Program-made: the position numbers and the translations under genes | Shown here: positions 19,459-28,576 of the stretch, in pieces | Layout of the letters: every line of letters starts with the position of its first letter | Position numbering within the stretch: the first letter of the stretch is position 1 | Notes under the pieces: model-generated | Databases searched by the model: none | Told to the model about the DNA's origin: nothing | What the model saw: the letters and a program-made list of their open reading frames with translations, nothing else | Assembly (NCBI RefSeq): GCF_000513295.1 | Contig: NC_023065.1 | Span: forward strand, 1,364,001-1,428,000 | Origin: Magnetospirillum gryphiswaldense MSR-1 v2 | GTDB taxonomy: Bacteria; Pseudomonadota; Alphaproteobacteria; Rhodospirillales; Magnetospirillaceae | Length of the DNA stretch: 64,000 nt | Direction of reading: 5' to 3'

Positions 19459-20721
19459 GTGAAGGTGCTGGTCTTGGGTGCCGGAATCATCGGCACCACC
19501 ACCGCATATCATCTGGCCCAGGCCGGACACCAGGTTGTGGTCGTCGACCGCCAGGACGGTGTCGGCATGGAAACCAGCTTCGCCAATGGCGGCCAGATTT
19601 CACCTTGCCACGCCGAACCTTGGGCCAATCCGTCGGTGCTGCCCAAGGTGATCAAGTGGCTGGGCCGCGATGACGCGCCTTTGTTGTTCCGCTGGAACCG
19701 CTGGGACCCGGCATTGTGGGCCTGGGGCCTGCGCTTCATCGCCAATTGCACCTCTTCCCGCGCCGCCATCAATACCGAACGGACCTTGCGCGTCGCGCTT
19801 TATTCCCGCGCCTGTTTGCAGGATCTCCGTGAAAGACTGGGGCTGCAATACGACCAGCGCCGCCAGGGCATCTTGCATGTCTACCGCTCGGAACGGGAAT
19901 TCGCCCAAGGCCGCAAGGCGGCGGCGCTGATGAATCGCTTCGGCCTCGACCGCCAGATCAAGGATTCGGCGCAATGCGTCGCCATCGAGCCGGCACTGGC
20001 CTCGGTGGCCGGACAATTGGCCGGCGGCATCCTGACACCAGGCGATGAAAGCGGCGATGCCCATAAATTCACCCGCGCCATGGCCGACCACGCCCAACGA
20101 GAAGGGGCCGAGTTCCGCTTCGGCACCCGGGTCGGCGCCATCCTGCGCGATGATGATCGGGTCACCGGAATCCGCACCGACCAGGGCGATATCCTGGCCG
20201 ACGCGGTGGTGCTGGCGCTGGGATCGTGGAGCCCCTTGCTGGCGCGACCGGCGGGCATTCGCCTGCCCATCGTCCCGGCCAAGGGCTATTCCATCACCAT
20301 CCCGGCGGATGGTCCGGCGGCGCCCTTCGTCTCGGTTACCGACGACGAGCACAAGATGGTCTATTCCCGCCTGGGCGACCGCCTGCGCGCCGCCGGCACC
20401 GCCGAGATGACCGGGTACGACACATCGCTCAACCCCAAGCGCTGGCGCCTGATCCTGGAGCGCGCCCGCGCCCTGTTCCCGCTGGCCGGTGACTTCGATC
20501 AGGCCCAACCCTGGGCCGGCCTGCGCCCGGTCACCCCTGACAGCGTGCCCTTGATCGGTGCCACCCGCCTGCCCGGTCTGTGGCTGAATACCGGCCACGG
20601 CACCTTGGGCTGGACCATGGCGGCCGGCTCGGCCCGCATCGTCGCCGACCTGATCTCGGGACGCGATCCCGACATCGACCTGAGCGGATTGGGGCCTGAA
20701 CGTTTCACCCTTCCGTTTTGA
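19459..20721 (+). CDS. dadA: D-amino acid dehydrogenase (FAD, small subunit type)
   Basis: FAD-dependent membrane-associated oxidoreductase that deaminates D-amino acids such as D-alanine and passes electrons to the respiratory chain. The N-terminal Rossmann motif reads VLVLGAGIIGTTTAYHLAQAGH, then the DadA-type stretch ETSFANGGQISPCHAEPWANP. The C-terminal FAD region contains GLRPVTPDSVPLIG and the typical NTGHGTLGWTMAAGSARIVADL. The start is a GTG (19459) with GGAG upstream; the ATG two bases earlier is out of frame and runs directly into TGA. The open frame extends upstream antisense to nnr, which I regard as artefact. 420 residues, normal length. Confidence 0.94.
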   Translation: MKVLVLGAGIIGTTTAYHLAQAGHQVVVVDRQDGVGMETSFANGGQISPCHAEPWANPSVLPKVIKWLGRDDAPLLFRWNRWDPALWAWGLRFIANCTSSRAAINTERTLRVALYSRACLQDLRERLGLQYDQRRQGILHVYRSEREFAQGRKAAALMNRFGLDRQIKDSAQCVAIEPALASVAGQLAGGILTPGDESGDAHKFTRAMADHAQREGAEFRFGTRVGAILRDDDRVTGIRTDQGDILADAVVLALGSWSPLLARPAGIRLPIVPAKGYSITIPADGPAAPFVSVTDDEHKMVYSRLGDRLRAAGTAEMTGYDTSLNPKRWRLILERARALFPLAGDFDQAQPWAGLRPVTPDSVPLIGATRLPGLWLNTGHGTLGWTMAAGSARIVADLISGRDPDIDLSGLGPERFTLPF

Positions 20722-20731
20722 AACGAGGTCC

Positions 20732-20763
20732 AGAGCAGATTCCGTTCACACGGAATCTGCTCT
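20732..20763. repeat. 14-bp perfect inverted repeat after dadA
   Basis: AGAGCAGATTCCGT (20732-20745) and ACGGAATCTGCTCT (20750-20763) flank a 4-base loop, 10 bp after the dadA stop. There is no T-run, so it is not a classical terminator. It looks like a dispersed REP-type palindrome; copy number elsewhere cannot be seen here. Confidence 0.7.
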
Positions 20764-20819
20764 GGAGTCTGCCCATGGCGCCCGTAGCCGGGCTCGCTCA
20801 GTGCCGCGCGGGCTGGTCG

Positions 20820-20854
20820 CCTTTTCCGCCCTGACTTCATCAGAGCGGAAAAGG
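20820..20854. terminator. Hairpin between convergent dadA and comEC
   Basis: CCTTTTCCGC (20820-20829) pairs with GCGGAAAAGG (20845-20854). After one mismatch, inner CTGA/TCAG extends the stem to 14 pairs. It starts 2 bp after the comEC stop. It has no clear U-tract on either strand, and could be a second REP-like element. Confidence 0.5.
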
Positions 20855-20856
20855 CT

Positions 20857-22947
20857 CTAAATATCATCCTTTTGCGTCTCGGAAACCGGCTCGGAAGGTG
20901 TTTCCTCGACTTTCTTGCGCCGGCGCACCGGGCGGTGCGACCAGGGTCGCTTACCTTGCCATTTGGCGACGCTCAGGGTTTTCAGATCGTCCAGCCACAA
21001 GGCGTGGGCGCCCCGGCGCCACAGATCGATGCGGTCGATGACCAGACGCGGTCCCCGGCAGGCATCGCGCACCGGCACGGCACTGACCACCACCTGGGCA
21101 CTGGCACAAGCGGCGGCGATACCGGCTTCGTTCTGGATCAACGCCACCACTATGCCGTCACGGCGCCAGACGCAGCCCAACGGATCACACGACAAGGCGC
21201 CGTCGTGACTGCGCCCCTGTTTAGGCCAGCGCTCGCTCGACAGCGGACCGGCGCGGCGGTCCCAGCTTTCCTTGATGATGCGGCCGCCGCGACTGACCAG
21301 CAACGAACCGTCCTCCATACGCAGGCCAAAGGCATAACCGCGACCGTCCACCAGCAGATCGGGCGGATGGGCCAGGAAAAAACCGCTCAGGCCCAACACC
21401 ATGGGCGCCAGCCCCCATAGTCGCCAGCTGCCGCGCCAGATCAACAGCCACAGCCCGCCCAGGGTAAAGCAGGCCATGCCCCACGGCGCCAAGGGCGGCA
21501 GGGTGATGGCCGCCCCGGGCAAGGCCGCGACCCAGGCGGCGACCATGTTGACCACGGTTACCGCCCAGCCCATGGGCACCAGGGCCAGATGCTCGAGCCC
21601 CAACGGCATCAACAGCAGCGACAGCATGGCGAAGGGCATCACCGCCACACCGGTGATCGGCACCGCCAGCAGATTGGCCAGCACCGACCACAGGGCGAAG
21701 CGATTGAAATGATAGGCGCCGTACAAAGCGGTGGAACTGCCCGCCACCAGGGTCGACAACACCACCCCGGCCAGATAAAGCAATAGCCGATGATGCGGGC
21801 GCGAATGGTTGACGCTCCAGCCGGCCATGGGCTTGGCCACCACTTCATAGGTGGCGATCAGGGCGGCGACGGCGGCAAAGGACATCTGGAAACTGGGACC
21901 GGTCAGCGCCTCGGGCGAGACCACCAGCACCAGCACCGCCGCCCAGGCGACCAGTCGCATGGACAGGGCCGAGCGGTCCAGCAGCACCGCCAGCAAGACG
22001 ATGCCGGTCATCAGGAAGGCCCGTTGCGCCGGCACCGGGGCGCCGGCCAGCAGCATGTACAGGAAGGTCAGGATCATGGCCACCAGGGCGGCCCATTTCT
22101 TGATCGGATGATTAAGCGCCACCCGCGGCACCAGGGCCAGACCACCACGCAGGATGAAAAAGGCCATGCCGGCCAGCAAGCTCATGTGCAGGCCGGAAAT
22201 GGACAGCAGATGGGCCAGGCCGGAATCGCGGTACTGATCCATCACCTGACGGGGGATACCGGCGGTTTCACCGGTGATCAGGGCGGCGGCGACACCGCCG
22301 GCGGCGCCGGGAATGGCTTCCGTCACCCGCAAGGTGACCTGATGACGCAACCGGTTGAGCCAATATCCCTGCCCCGGCGGGGTCAGGATTTCAACCTCGG
22401 ACAGGCCGCTGCCCACCGCCCCCAGCCCCAGGAACCAGGCGTGGCGGGCGAAATCGAAGGCGCCGGGAGCTACCGGCTGCGATGGCGGCATCAGATTGGC
22501 CCACAGGCGGATTTCCGCCCCCACCGGCACCGGCTCGGTCTGCTTCAGCCGCAACCGCGCCTTGGTCGGCACCGGGCCGTCCAGATTGACCTGAAGCTGT
22601 TCCAGCGTCACCCGCTGACCACCATCGGCCACCGCCTCCACCTCGGCCACCACGCCGCTGACCAGCACCTTGCCCGAGTGGCGTTCCAAGACCGGGGCCT
22701 GCACCACGACACTGCGCCATTGACCAATGGCAAAGCCCAAGGTCAGCACCAGCAGCGGCAGGGCGATGATGGCGGTCCAGGCCCGCCGCCGCAGCACCAC
22801 CCACGGAATCACCACCAGAACCGACAAAGCCAAGCCCAGCCACAGCGGCGGCTCGACCGGCAGGGAAAAATAAGCGGCGATCCCCAGGCCGAGAAAGACC
22901 GGCAGCCACAGCGGCCAACGCTCGCGCTCGGCCAGCAGCCGGTCCAT
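20857..22947 (-). CDS. comEC: ComEC/Rec2-family competence membrane protein
   Basis: Polytopic inner-membrane protein of the family that carries single-stranded DNA across the membrane in natural transformation. In order, two N-terminal hydrophobic segments, a soluble DUF4131-like domain (about 85-190), and a competence domain. The latter shows the hallmark HLLSISGLHMSLLAGMAFF and many membrane helices (about 225-510). A soluble C-terminal part (about 515-696) looks like a shortened beta-lactamase-like domain: I do not see the usual metal-binding HxHxDH motif in it. The last 30 residues are very basic then acidic. It starts 4 bp after the ABC permease gene. Uptake of DNA is not implied without the other com genes. 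Confidence 0.9.
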   Translation of the reverse strand: MDRLLAERERWPLWLPVFLGLGIAAYFSLPVEPPLWLGLALSVLVVIPWVVLRRRAWTAIIALPLLVLTLGFAIGQWRSVVVQAPVLERHSGKVLVSGVVAEVEAVADGGQRVTLEQLQVNLDGPVPTKARLRLKQTEPVPVGAEIRLWANLMPPSQPVAPGAFDFARHAWFLGLGAVGSGLSEVEILTPPGQGYWLNRLRHQVTLRVTEAIPGAAGGVAAALITGETAGIPRQVMDQYRDSGLAHLLSISGLHMSLLAGMAFFILRGGLALVPRVALNHPIKKWAALVAMILTFLYMLLAGAPVPAQRAFLMTGIVLLAVLLDRSALSMRLVAWAAVLVLVVSPEALTGPSFQMSFAAVAALIATYEVVAKPMAGWSVNHSRPHHRLLLYLAGVVLSTLVAGSSTALYGAYHFNRFALWSVLANLLAVPITGVAVMPFAMLSLLLMPLGLEHLALVPMGWAVTVVNMVAAWVAALPGAAITLPPLAPWGMACFTLGGLWLLIWRGSWRLWGLAPMVLGLSGFFLAHPPDLLVDGRGYAFGLRMEDGSLLVSRGGRIIKESWDRRAGPLSSERWPKQGRSHDGALSCDPLGCVWRRDGIVVALIQNEAGIAAACASAQVVVSAVPVRDACRGPRLVIDRIDLWRRGAHALWLDDLKTLSVAKWQGKRPWSHRPVRRRKKVEETPSEPVSETQKDDI

Positions 22948-22951
22948 GCGG

Positions 22952-24235
22952 TCAGACGCCCTTCTTGCGGTTCCAGGCGATGGCGGCCAGCACCAGGGCC
23001 GCTGCCGCCTGCACCCACGGGCCGATCAGACTGACCGGGGCGGCATCACGGGTGGGGAAAATCCACGCCTTCAATCCGTCGCCACCAATGCCGTCCATGA
23101 CCTCGGGTAGCAGCCAGTACAACAGCACCGCCAACACGCACAACAACATGGCGGTGCGCCGCCGCGCCAGCAGCCGCACCGCCGCCACCAGGGCGATGTC
23201 GCGCAGGAACAGGGCCAGGATGGCCGCCGCCAGGGTCCATTCCCGTCCGCCGGCGGCAACAGTGGCGGCGCCCAGAACCACGGCCAGAACGGCCACCGGC
23301 AGCCAGGACGGCAGCCAGTCCCAGCGCTCGGCCCAATCGGAGGCCCGCAGCAGGCGCTTGATGTCGGTGACGTAAAGCGGCGAGGCCAGCAGCGACAGAT
23401 AGGTCAGCGACGCCGCCACCAAGGCCGAACTGCCCAAGATGACGGCGAAAGGCGGTACCAATCCGCCCTGGAACAAGAAGCCCTGAAAAAATGCGATCTG
23501 ATAAAGGGTGAAGGCCAGATAAGGCCAGGGCGACGGCGCATGGCCCAATTGCAGGCGGATCAGCCAGGCGATTCCCAGGAACAGCCAGGCGACCACGATG
23601 ATTTCGTTGACCAGGGTAAAGGCCGGCACGGGGATGGAATTGCCGTACCATGCCATGGTGCCGCCCCAGCCTTTGGCCGCCGACGACAAAGCGGCCATCG
23701 GCCCCAAGGACGGCACGGCGGCGATGATGCCCAGCATCTGCGCCAAGGTGGTCGAACCGCGCCGCCGGCTGGCGTCGAAGCGATGCAGCAGCAGCACCAC
23801 CAAAAGCGCGGTGGCCTGGGCGGCCAGACCGCCGACCAAGGTGGTGGCCAGATCGACCATATCCACCCGACCACGGACGAAGGGCAGAACCAGCAGGCAC
23901 AGCAGAGCGCCGTACCAGACATAAGAGGTGCCGCCCAGCAGCTTGCCCCAGGCCATGGCCCACGGATTGGAGGCCGACAGACGCTGTACGTCCCAGGTGC
24001 CCTGGGCCACCTCCTCGACGAAGGAATCGGCGGCCAGCCGCCCGCCCCACAGCACCAGCAGGAAGAACACGATGTACTGCACCCATTGGGCCAGATCATC
24101 GACCCCGCTCAGATGCAGTCCAGCCACGGCCACGGCCAGCAGGGCCGGCATCAGCACCAGCCGGGTCGGGGTCAGCTCCAGCCACAGACAGCGTTGCAAT
24201 TCGGGGTTCAGGCGCAACAGCGCGATGCCGGTCAT
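22952..24235 (-). CDS. ABC transporter permease, ABC-2-like
   Basis: Membrane component of an exporter encoded with the ATPase immediately upstream; their genes overlap by 4 bp (ATGA). The 427-residue protein has roughly ten hydrophobic segments, with a long cytoplasmic loop around LHRFDASRRRGST and another near DIKRLLRASDWAERWDW. I do not recognise a substrate-specific family. The open frame runs upstream to 24796 through the ATPase gene in another phase; that extension is a shadow. Substrate unknown. Confidence 0.85.
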   Translation of the reverse strand: MTGIALLRLNPELQRCLWLELTPTRLVLMPALLAVAVAGLHLSGVDDLAQWVQYIVFFLLVLWGGRLAADSFVEEVAQGTWDVQRLSASNPWAMAWGKLLGGTSYVWYGALLCLLVLPFVRGRVDMVDLATTLVGGLAAQATALLVVLLLHRFDASRRRGSTTLAQMLGIIAAVPSLGPMAALSSAAKGWGGTMAWYGNSIPVPAFTLVNEIIVVAWLFLGIAWLIRLQLGHAPSPWPYLAFTLYQIAFFQGFLFQGGLVPPFAVILGSSALVAASLTYLSLLASPLYVTDIKRLLRASDWAERWDWLPSWLPVAVLAVVLGAATVAAGGREWTLAAAILALFLRDIALVAAVRLLARRRTAMLLCVLAVLLYWLLPEVMDGIGGDGLKAWIFPTRDAAPVSLIGPWVQAAAALVLAAIAWNRKKGV

Positions 24236-25149
24236 GCCCGTTCTCCCATGTAAAGCTTCTCCAGATGACCGCCGGTGGGTGCGAGCGAGGTGACCATGAC
24301 GCCCTGCTCCACCAGATGGCGCAGCAGATGGTGGCGGTCCAGCGGTTCGCCGTCGAAGGAAAACTCGATCTCGCCATCGATGATCTGGCAATCGGCCACC
24401 TTCGCCGCCCCCTGCATACCGGCCAGGGCGTCGCGGGCATCGCCGATCAGCCCCAGGCGCCAGCGCGATTTCGGCGCCGTCTCGCCCGACAGCACCGCCA
24501 CCTGGGCGGCGCGGCCCTGGCGCAAGGCCAGCATGTGGGTGGAATAGTCCTCGAGCTCGGCCAGGATGTGCGACGACACCACGATGGTCATGCCGGCCAT
24601 GTTCAAGGTGCGGATCAGGCCCGACAATTCGCGCCGGGCTTCCGGGTCCAGGCCCGAGGCCGGCTCGTCCATCAGCAGCAGGCGCGGCCGGTGCACCATG
24701 GAGCGCGCAATGGCCAGACGCTGGCGCAGGCCGCGCGACAAGGTGCCGGCGCGATCTTCCAGCCGGTTGCTCAGGCTGACCGCTTCCGCCGCCCATACCG
24801 CCGCCGCCTCCATATCGTTTTCATCCATGCCCTGAATGGCGGCGGCATGCAGCAGATTGCGCCGTACCGACAGATCGTCGTAGACGCCAAAAAAATCCTG
24901 TTGAAAGCCCAGCTTGGCATGGGCCAGACGCGGTTGTTCAAGCACATCGATGCCGTCGATGCGGACGGAACCGGCCAGCGGCCGCTCGAGCCCGGCCAGA
25001 CAGCGCAACAGCGTGGTCTTGCCGGCACCGTTGGGGCCGACCAGGGCGGTGACCGACCCGGCGGGAAGGTCAAAGCTCACCTCGTCCAGGGCACGGTTGA
25101 CGCCGTATTCGTAAACCAGCCCGCGCACGCTGACGAATTGATCCGACAT
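24232..25149 (-). CDS. ABC transporter ATP-binding protein
   Basis: Cytoplasmic ATPase (305 residues) of the two-gene transporter. Walker A is VGPNGAGKTTLLRCLAGL, the Q-loop lies near LGFQQDFFGVYDDLSV, the signature is LSRGLRQRLAIARSM, Walker B is RLLLMDEPASGLD, and the switch His is in VVSSHILAELE. The roughly 85 residues after the nucleotide-binding fold form a C-terminal accessory domain ending LEKLYMGERA, as in CcmA/NatA/YbhF-type exporters of the ABC-2 class. It is first in the operon with the permease and comEC. Confidence 0.93.
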   Translation of the reverse strand: MSDQFVSVRGLVYEYGVNRALDEVSFDLPAGSVTALVGPNGAGKTTLLRCLAGLERPLAGSVRIDGIDVLEQPRLAHAKLGFQQDFFGVYDDLSVRRNLLHAAAIQGMDENDMEAAAVWAAEAVSLSNRLEDRAGTLSRGLRQRLAIARSMVHRPRLLLMDEPASGLDPEARRELSGLIRTLNMAGMTIVVSSHILAELEDYSTHMLALRQGRAAQVAVLSGETAPKSRWRLGLIGDARDALAGMQGAAKVADCQIIDGEIEFSFDGEPLDRHHLLRHLVEQGVMVTSLAPTGGHLEKLYMGERA

Positions 25150-25190
25150 GGATATGTCCTTATTCTTATTTCAACCGGACAACTAGCCCG

Positions 25191-25217
25191 CGTGGCGACA
25201 AAAAGTCAAACGCCACG
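25191..25217. promoter_or_regulatory. Inverted repeat in the ABC/gltX divergent region
   Basis: CGTGGCG (25191-25197) and CGCCACG (25211-25217), 13 bases apart, lie about 40 bp upstream of the ABC ATPase start and 160 bp from gltX. It could be an operator for the ABC genes; no factor can be named. Confidence 0.3.
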
Positions 25218-25375
25218 GCGCATGGACCGATACCTAACCTTTCGCGCGGGAAAAAACCCATCCTATCGGGCAGGAATTTTGCCTTCCGATACGATGATCG
25301 GGCTGTCATGGGCGAAAGAATATGCTACAGAGTTCGCGAGTGCCAAATTTGTTGTCGGAGCCTCGCGCAATAATC

Positions 25376-26788
25376 ATGCAGGTCGTCACCCGTTTCGCCC
25401 CCTCTCCCACCGGCTTTCTGCACATCGGCGGCGCCCGCACGGCGCTGTTCAACTGGCTTTTCGCCCGGCATCATGGGGGCCGCTTCCTGCTGCGCATCGA
25501 GGATACCGACCGGGCACGATCGACCCAAGCAGCCGTCGATGCCATTTTCGACGGCCTCAAATGGCTGGGCCTGGACGGCGACGGCGAACCGGTATTCCAG
25601 TTCGCCCGCATGGACCGCCACGCCGAGGTGGCCCGCCAGTTGGTGGCCGAGGGCAAGGCCTATTACTGCTATTGCAGCCCGGAAGAACTGGATGCCATCC
25701 GCGCCCAGCAGAAGGCCGAGGGCAAGCCCATGCGCTATCCCGGTATCTGGCGCGACCGCGATGCATCCGAGGCCCCCGCCGGTGTGCCCGGCGTCGTCCG
25801 CCTGCGTGCCCCGCAAGAGGGTGAGACCGTCATCGACGATCTGGTCCAGGGCGAGGTCAAGGTGGCCAATGCCCAACTGGACGACATGGTCTTGTTGCGC
25901 GCCGACGGCACTCCCACCTACATGCTTTCGGTGGTGGTGGACGATCACGACATGGGCATCACCCACGTTATCCGTGGCGACGACCACCTGACCAACGCCT
26001 TTCGCCAGTACCAGCTGTACAAGGCCTGTGGCTGGGACGTGCCGCGCTTCGCCCATATCCCGCTGATCCACGGCCCCGACGGCGCCAAGCTGTCCAAGCG
26101 CCACGGCGCCTTGGGGGCGGAAGCCTATCGTGACATGGGCTTTTTGCCCGAGGCCATGCGCAATTACCTGCTGCGCCTGGGCTGGAGCCATGGCGACGAC
26201 GAGATCATCACCACCGAACAGGCGGTGGAATGGTTCACCCTCGACAACGTCGGTCGGTCGCCGTCGCGTTTCGACATGACCAAATTGACCAACCTCAACG
26301 GCCATTACATGCGCGGCGCCGATGATGCCCGCCTGGTCGAGCTGTTGGCGCCGTTGCTGGCGGCCAAGCTGGAGCACGCGGTCGATGCCGATGGCCAGGC
26401 CCGCCTGCTGGCCGGCATGAACGGGTTGAAGGAACGGGCCAAGACCCTGGTCGAACTGGCCGATCTGGCTGCCTTCTATGCCCGCCGCCGGCCTTTGGCG
26501 TTTGACGACAAGGCGGCCAAGGTGGTCGCCGACGGCGAGCAGATGGCGCTTTTGACCGAATACGCCGGCACCATCGAGGCCGCCGAGTGGAAAAAGGACG
26601 TTCTGGAGGAAGCCGCCCGCGTTTTCGCGGAGGCCAAGGGCCAGAAATTGGGCAAGGTGGCGCAGCCTTTGCGGGCGGCGCTGACCGGATCCTCGGTTTC
26701 TCCCCCCATCTTCGAGGTGATGGAGGTGTTGGGACGGGCCGAGACTTTGGGCCGCATCGCAGATACCACGGGAAAGGGTCGGCCTTGA
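25376..26788 (+). CDS. gltX: Glutamate--tRNA ligase
   Basis: Class I aminoacyl-tRNA synthetase charging tRNA-Glu (and in many alphaproteobacteria also tRNA-Gln). The N-terminal catalytic motif is H16-I-G-G in [21 protein letters not shown], and the second signature is KLSKRHG. The C-terminal helical anticodon-binding domain is present; length 470 is normal. The frame opens at 25322, but the ATG at 25376 fits the family N-terminus ([13 protein letters not shown]). The ribosome binding site is weak. gltA follows 79 bp later on the same strand. Confidence 0.97.
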   Translation: MQVVTRFAPSPTGFLHIGGARTALFNWLFARHHGGRFLLRIEDTDRARSTQAAVDAIFDGLKWLGLDGDGEPVFQFARMDRHAEVARQLVAEGKAYYCYCSPEELDAIRAQQKAEGKPMRYPGIWRDRDASEAPAGVPGVVRLRAPQEGETVIDDLVQGEVKVANAQLDDMVLLRADGTPTYMLSVVVDDHDMGITHVIRGDDHLTNAFRQYQLYKACGWDVPRFAHIPLIHGPDGAKLSKRHGALGAEAYRDMGFLPEAMRNYLLRLGWSHGDDEIITTEQAVEWFTLDNVGRSPSRFDMTKLTNLNGHYMRGADDARLVELLAPLLAAKLEHAVDADGQARLLAGMNGLKERAKTLVELADLAAFYARRRPLAFDDKAAKVVADGEQMALLTEYAGTIEAAEWKKDVLEEAARVFAEAKGQKLGKVAQPLRAALTGSSVSPPIFEVMEVLGRAETLGRIADTTGKGRP

Positions 26789-26867
26789 ACGAAACCGCCG
26801 TGCGTCACCCGGCGCCACGGCAAGGCACAACACTCGCACATTAGTGTGGATCACGGGGAAAGCTGAC

Positions 26868-28166
26868 ATGAGCACTAAGGAAAGCGTAACGCTTATCAAC
26901 AACAGCACCGGTAAGCAGATCGAGATGCCCCTGCTGTCGGGCACCGTCGGCCCCAAGGTCATGGATATCCGCAAGCTTTACGGCGACATGGACATCTTCA
27001 CCTATGACCCCGGCTACACCTCGACCGGTTCCTGTAAGTCGGCCATCACCTACATCGACGGTGACGCCGGCGTGCTGCTGCACCGCGGCTATCCCATCGA
27101 CCAGCTGGCCGAGAAGTGCGACTTCCTGGAAGTGGCCTATCTGATCCTGAAGGGCGAACTGCCCAACGCCGAGCAGAAGACCAAGTTCGAGAGCGACATC
27201 ACCCGTCACTCCATGCTGAACGAGCAGATCTCGTTCTTCTTCCGCGGCTTCCGTCGCGACTCGCACCCGATGGCGGTGATGTGCGGCGTCGTCGGCGCCA
27301 TGGCGGCGTTCTACCACGATTCCACCGACATCAACGACCCGCACCAGCGCATGGTCGCCAGCTATCGCTTGGTCGCCAAGATGCCGACCATCGTCGGCTG
27401 GGCGTACAAGTACTCGCAGGGTCAGCCGTTCATGTATCCGCAGAACAAGCTGTCCTACGCCGAGAACTTCCTGCACCTGATGTTCGCCACCCCGTGCGAG
27501 GAATACAAGATCAGCCCGATTCTGGCCCGCGCCATGAACCGCATCCTGATCCTGCACGCCGATCACGAGCAGAACGCCTCGACCTCCACCGTCCGTCTGG
27601 CCGGTTCGTCGGGCGCCAACCCGTTCGCCTGTATCGCCGCCGGTATCGCCTCGTTGTGGGGTCCCGCCCATGGCGGCGCCAACGAAGCCGTGCTGGAAAT
27701 GCTGCATGAAATCGGCTCGGTCGACCGTATCCCCGAATTCATCGCCAAGGCCAAGGACAAGGACGATCCGTTCCGTCTGATGGGCTTCGGCCACCGGGTG
27801 TACAAGAACTACGACCCGCGCGCCAAGATCATGCAGCAGACCTGCCACGAAGTGCTGACCGAGCTGGGCGTCAAGGACGACCCGCTGTTGAAGCTGGCCA
27901 TGGAACTGGAACGCATCGCCCTGGAAGACGAATACTTCGTCCAGCGCAAGCTGTTCCCGAACGTGGACTTCTATTCGGGCATCATCTTCCGCGCCATGGG
28001 CATCCCGACCCAGGTGTTCACCTGCCTGTTCGCCCTGGCCCGCACCGTCGGCTGGATCGCCCAGTGGAACGAAATGCTGACCGACAGCGACCAGAAGATC
28101 GGTCGTCCGCGCCAGCTGTACATCGGTTCCGACGTCCGCGATGTCCCGCCGATCGAAAAGCGCTGA
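26868..28166 (+). CDS. gltA: Citrate synthase (type II, GltA)
   Basis: Condenses acetyl-CoA and oxaloacetate at entry to the TCA cycle. Active-site segments are seen: [32 protein letters not shown] and [14 protein letters not shown], with catalytic His, His and Asp in their usual contexts. The C-terminal [12 protein letters not shown] region is also seen. The start at 26868 has GGGAAAG upstream, giving 432 residues, the size of hexameric Gram-negative enzymes. An in-frame ATG 24 bases earlier lacks support. The strong terminator at 28343 ends the unit. Confidence 0.97.
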   Translation: MSTKESVTLINNSTGKQIEMPLLSGTVGPKVMDIRKLYGDMDIFTYDPGYTSTGSCKSAITYIDGDAGVLLHRGYPIDQLAEKCDFLEVAYLILKGELPNAEQKTKFESDITRHSMLNEQISFFFRGFRRDSHPMAVMCGVVGAMAAFYHDSTDINDPHQRMVASYRLVAKMPTIVGWAYKYSQGQPFMYPQNKLSYAENFLHLMFATPCEEYKISPILARAMNRILILHADHEQNASTSTVRLAGSSGANPFACIAAGIASLWGPAHGGANEAVLEMLHEIGSVDRIPEFIAKAKDKDDPFRLMGFGHRVYKNYDPRAKIMQQTCHEVLTELGVKDDPLLKLAMELERIALEDEYFVQRKLFPNVDFYSGIIFRAMGIPTQVFTCLFALARTVGWIAQWNEMLTDSDQKIGRPRQLYIGSDVRDVPPIEKR

Positions 28167-28230
28167 TCAGCGCGTCCAGATCTTTGCATCAGAAGGGCGG
28201 CGCCACACGGCGCCGCCCCGACGATTTCCC

Positions 28231-28341
28231 GTGGCCGTCAACGACAATCGCGGCCCGCTGGGGCAAAGACTGAAAAAAGCCGGCTTCGTCGCCCTGTTGG
28301 CGATAATGGCCGCCGCCATCGTCTGGATGGAAACGACCTGA
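28231..28341 (+). CDS. Possible 36-residue membrane peptide
   Basis: A GTG-initiated frame between gltA and its terminator encodes a peptide with a basic N-terminal part (GQRLKKAG) and one hydrophobic segment (FVALLAIMAAAIVWM). It lacks a recognisable ribosome binding site; no stop interrupts the frame back to 28141. It could be a chance open frame in the gltA 3' region. I include it because the charge and hydrophobicity pattern is that of a single-span small protein. Confidence 0.28.
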   Translation: MAVNDNRGPLGQRLKKAGFVALLAIMAAAIVWMETT

Positions 28342-28342
28342 C

Positions 28343-28371
28343 AAAAAACCCGCCTTTCCGGCGGGTTTTTT
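28343..28371. terminator. Bidirectional terminator between gltA and a small membrane peptide gene
   Basis: AAAAAACCCGCC and GGCGGGTTTTTT flank a 5-base loop, with T-runs on both strands. It serves the convergent transcripts from gltA (plus) and the 37-residue gene (minus). Confidence 0.92.
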
Positions 28372-28372
28372 C

Positions 28373-28486
28373 TTATTTCTCGCGCAGGGCCTTGTTGGCC
28401 AGGGCGCGGCCGATCAGCAGCTTGGCGATGATCAGTCCGGCGCCGAATACCAGACCGGAGGCGATGGCGATGGTTTCGATGCTCAT
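28373..28486 (-). CDS. Small single-span membrane protein (37 residues), unknown function
   Basis: This gene is short but well formed. The ATG at 28486 is preceded by GGAGAAG at good spacing. The frame encodes one hydrophobic helix (IAIASGLVFGAGLIIAKLLIG) and a short basic tail (RALANKALREK), then TAA inside the bidirectional terminator. It is divergent from the parvulin gene. The helix-plus-basic-tail layout suggests an inner-membrane peptide with a cytoplasmic C-terminus. No function can be assigned. Confidence 0.6.
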   Translation of the reverse strand: MSIETIAIASGLVFGAGLIIAKLLIGRALANKALREK

Positions 28487-28576
28487 GAACTTCTCCGTTA
28501 ATGACTTCAGCAAGCTATAGCATCCCGGCCCTGCCTGCTGCTATGGTCCCGCGATTTTCTATTTAGGAGTATTTCC

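Noticed and set aside
24236-24796. N-terminal extension of the ABC permease frame
   Set aside because: Out-of-phase reading of the ATPase gene; the ATGA overlap at 24232-24235 marks the real start.
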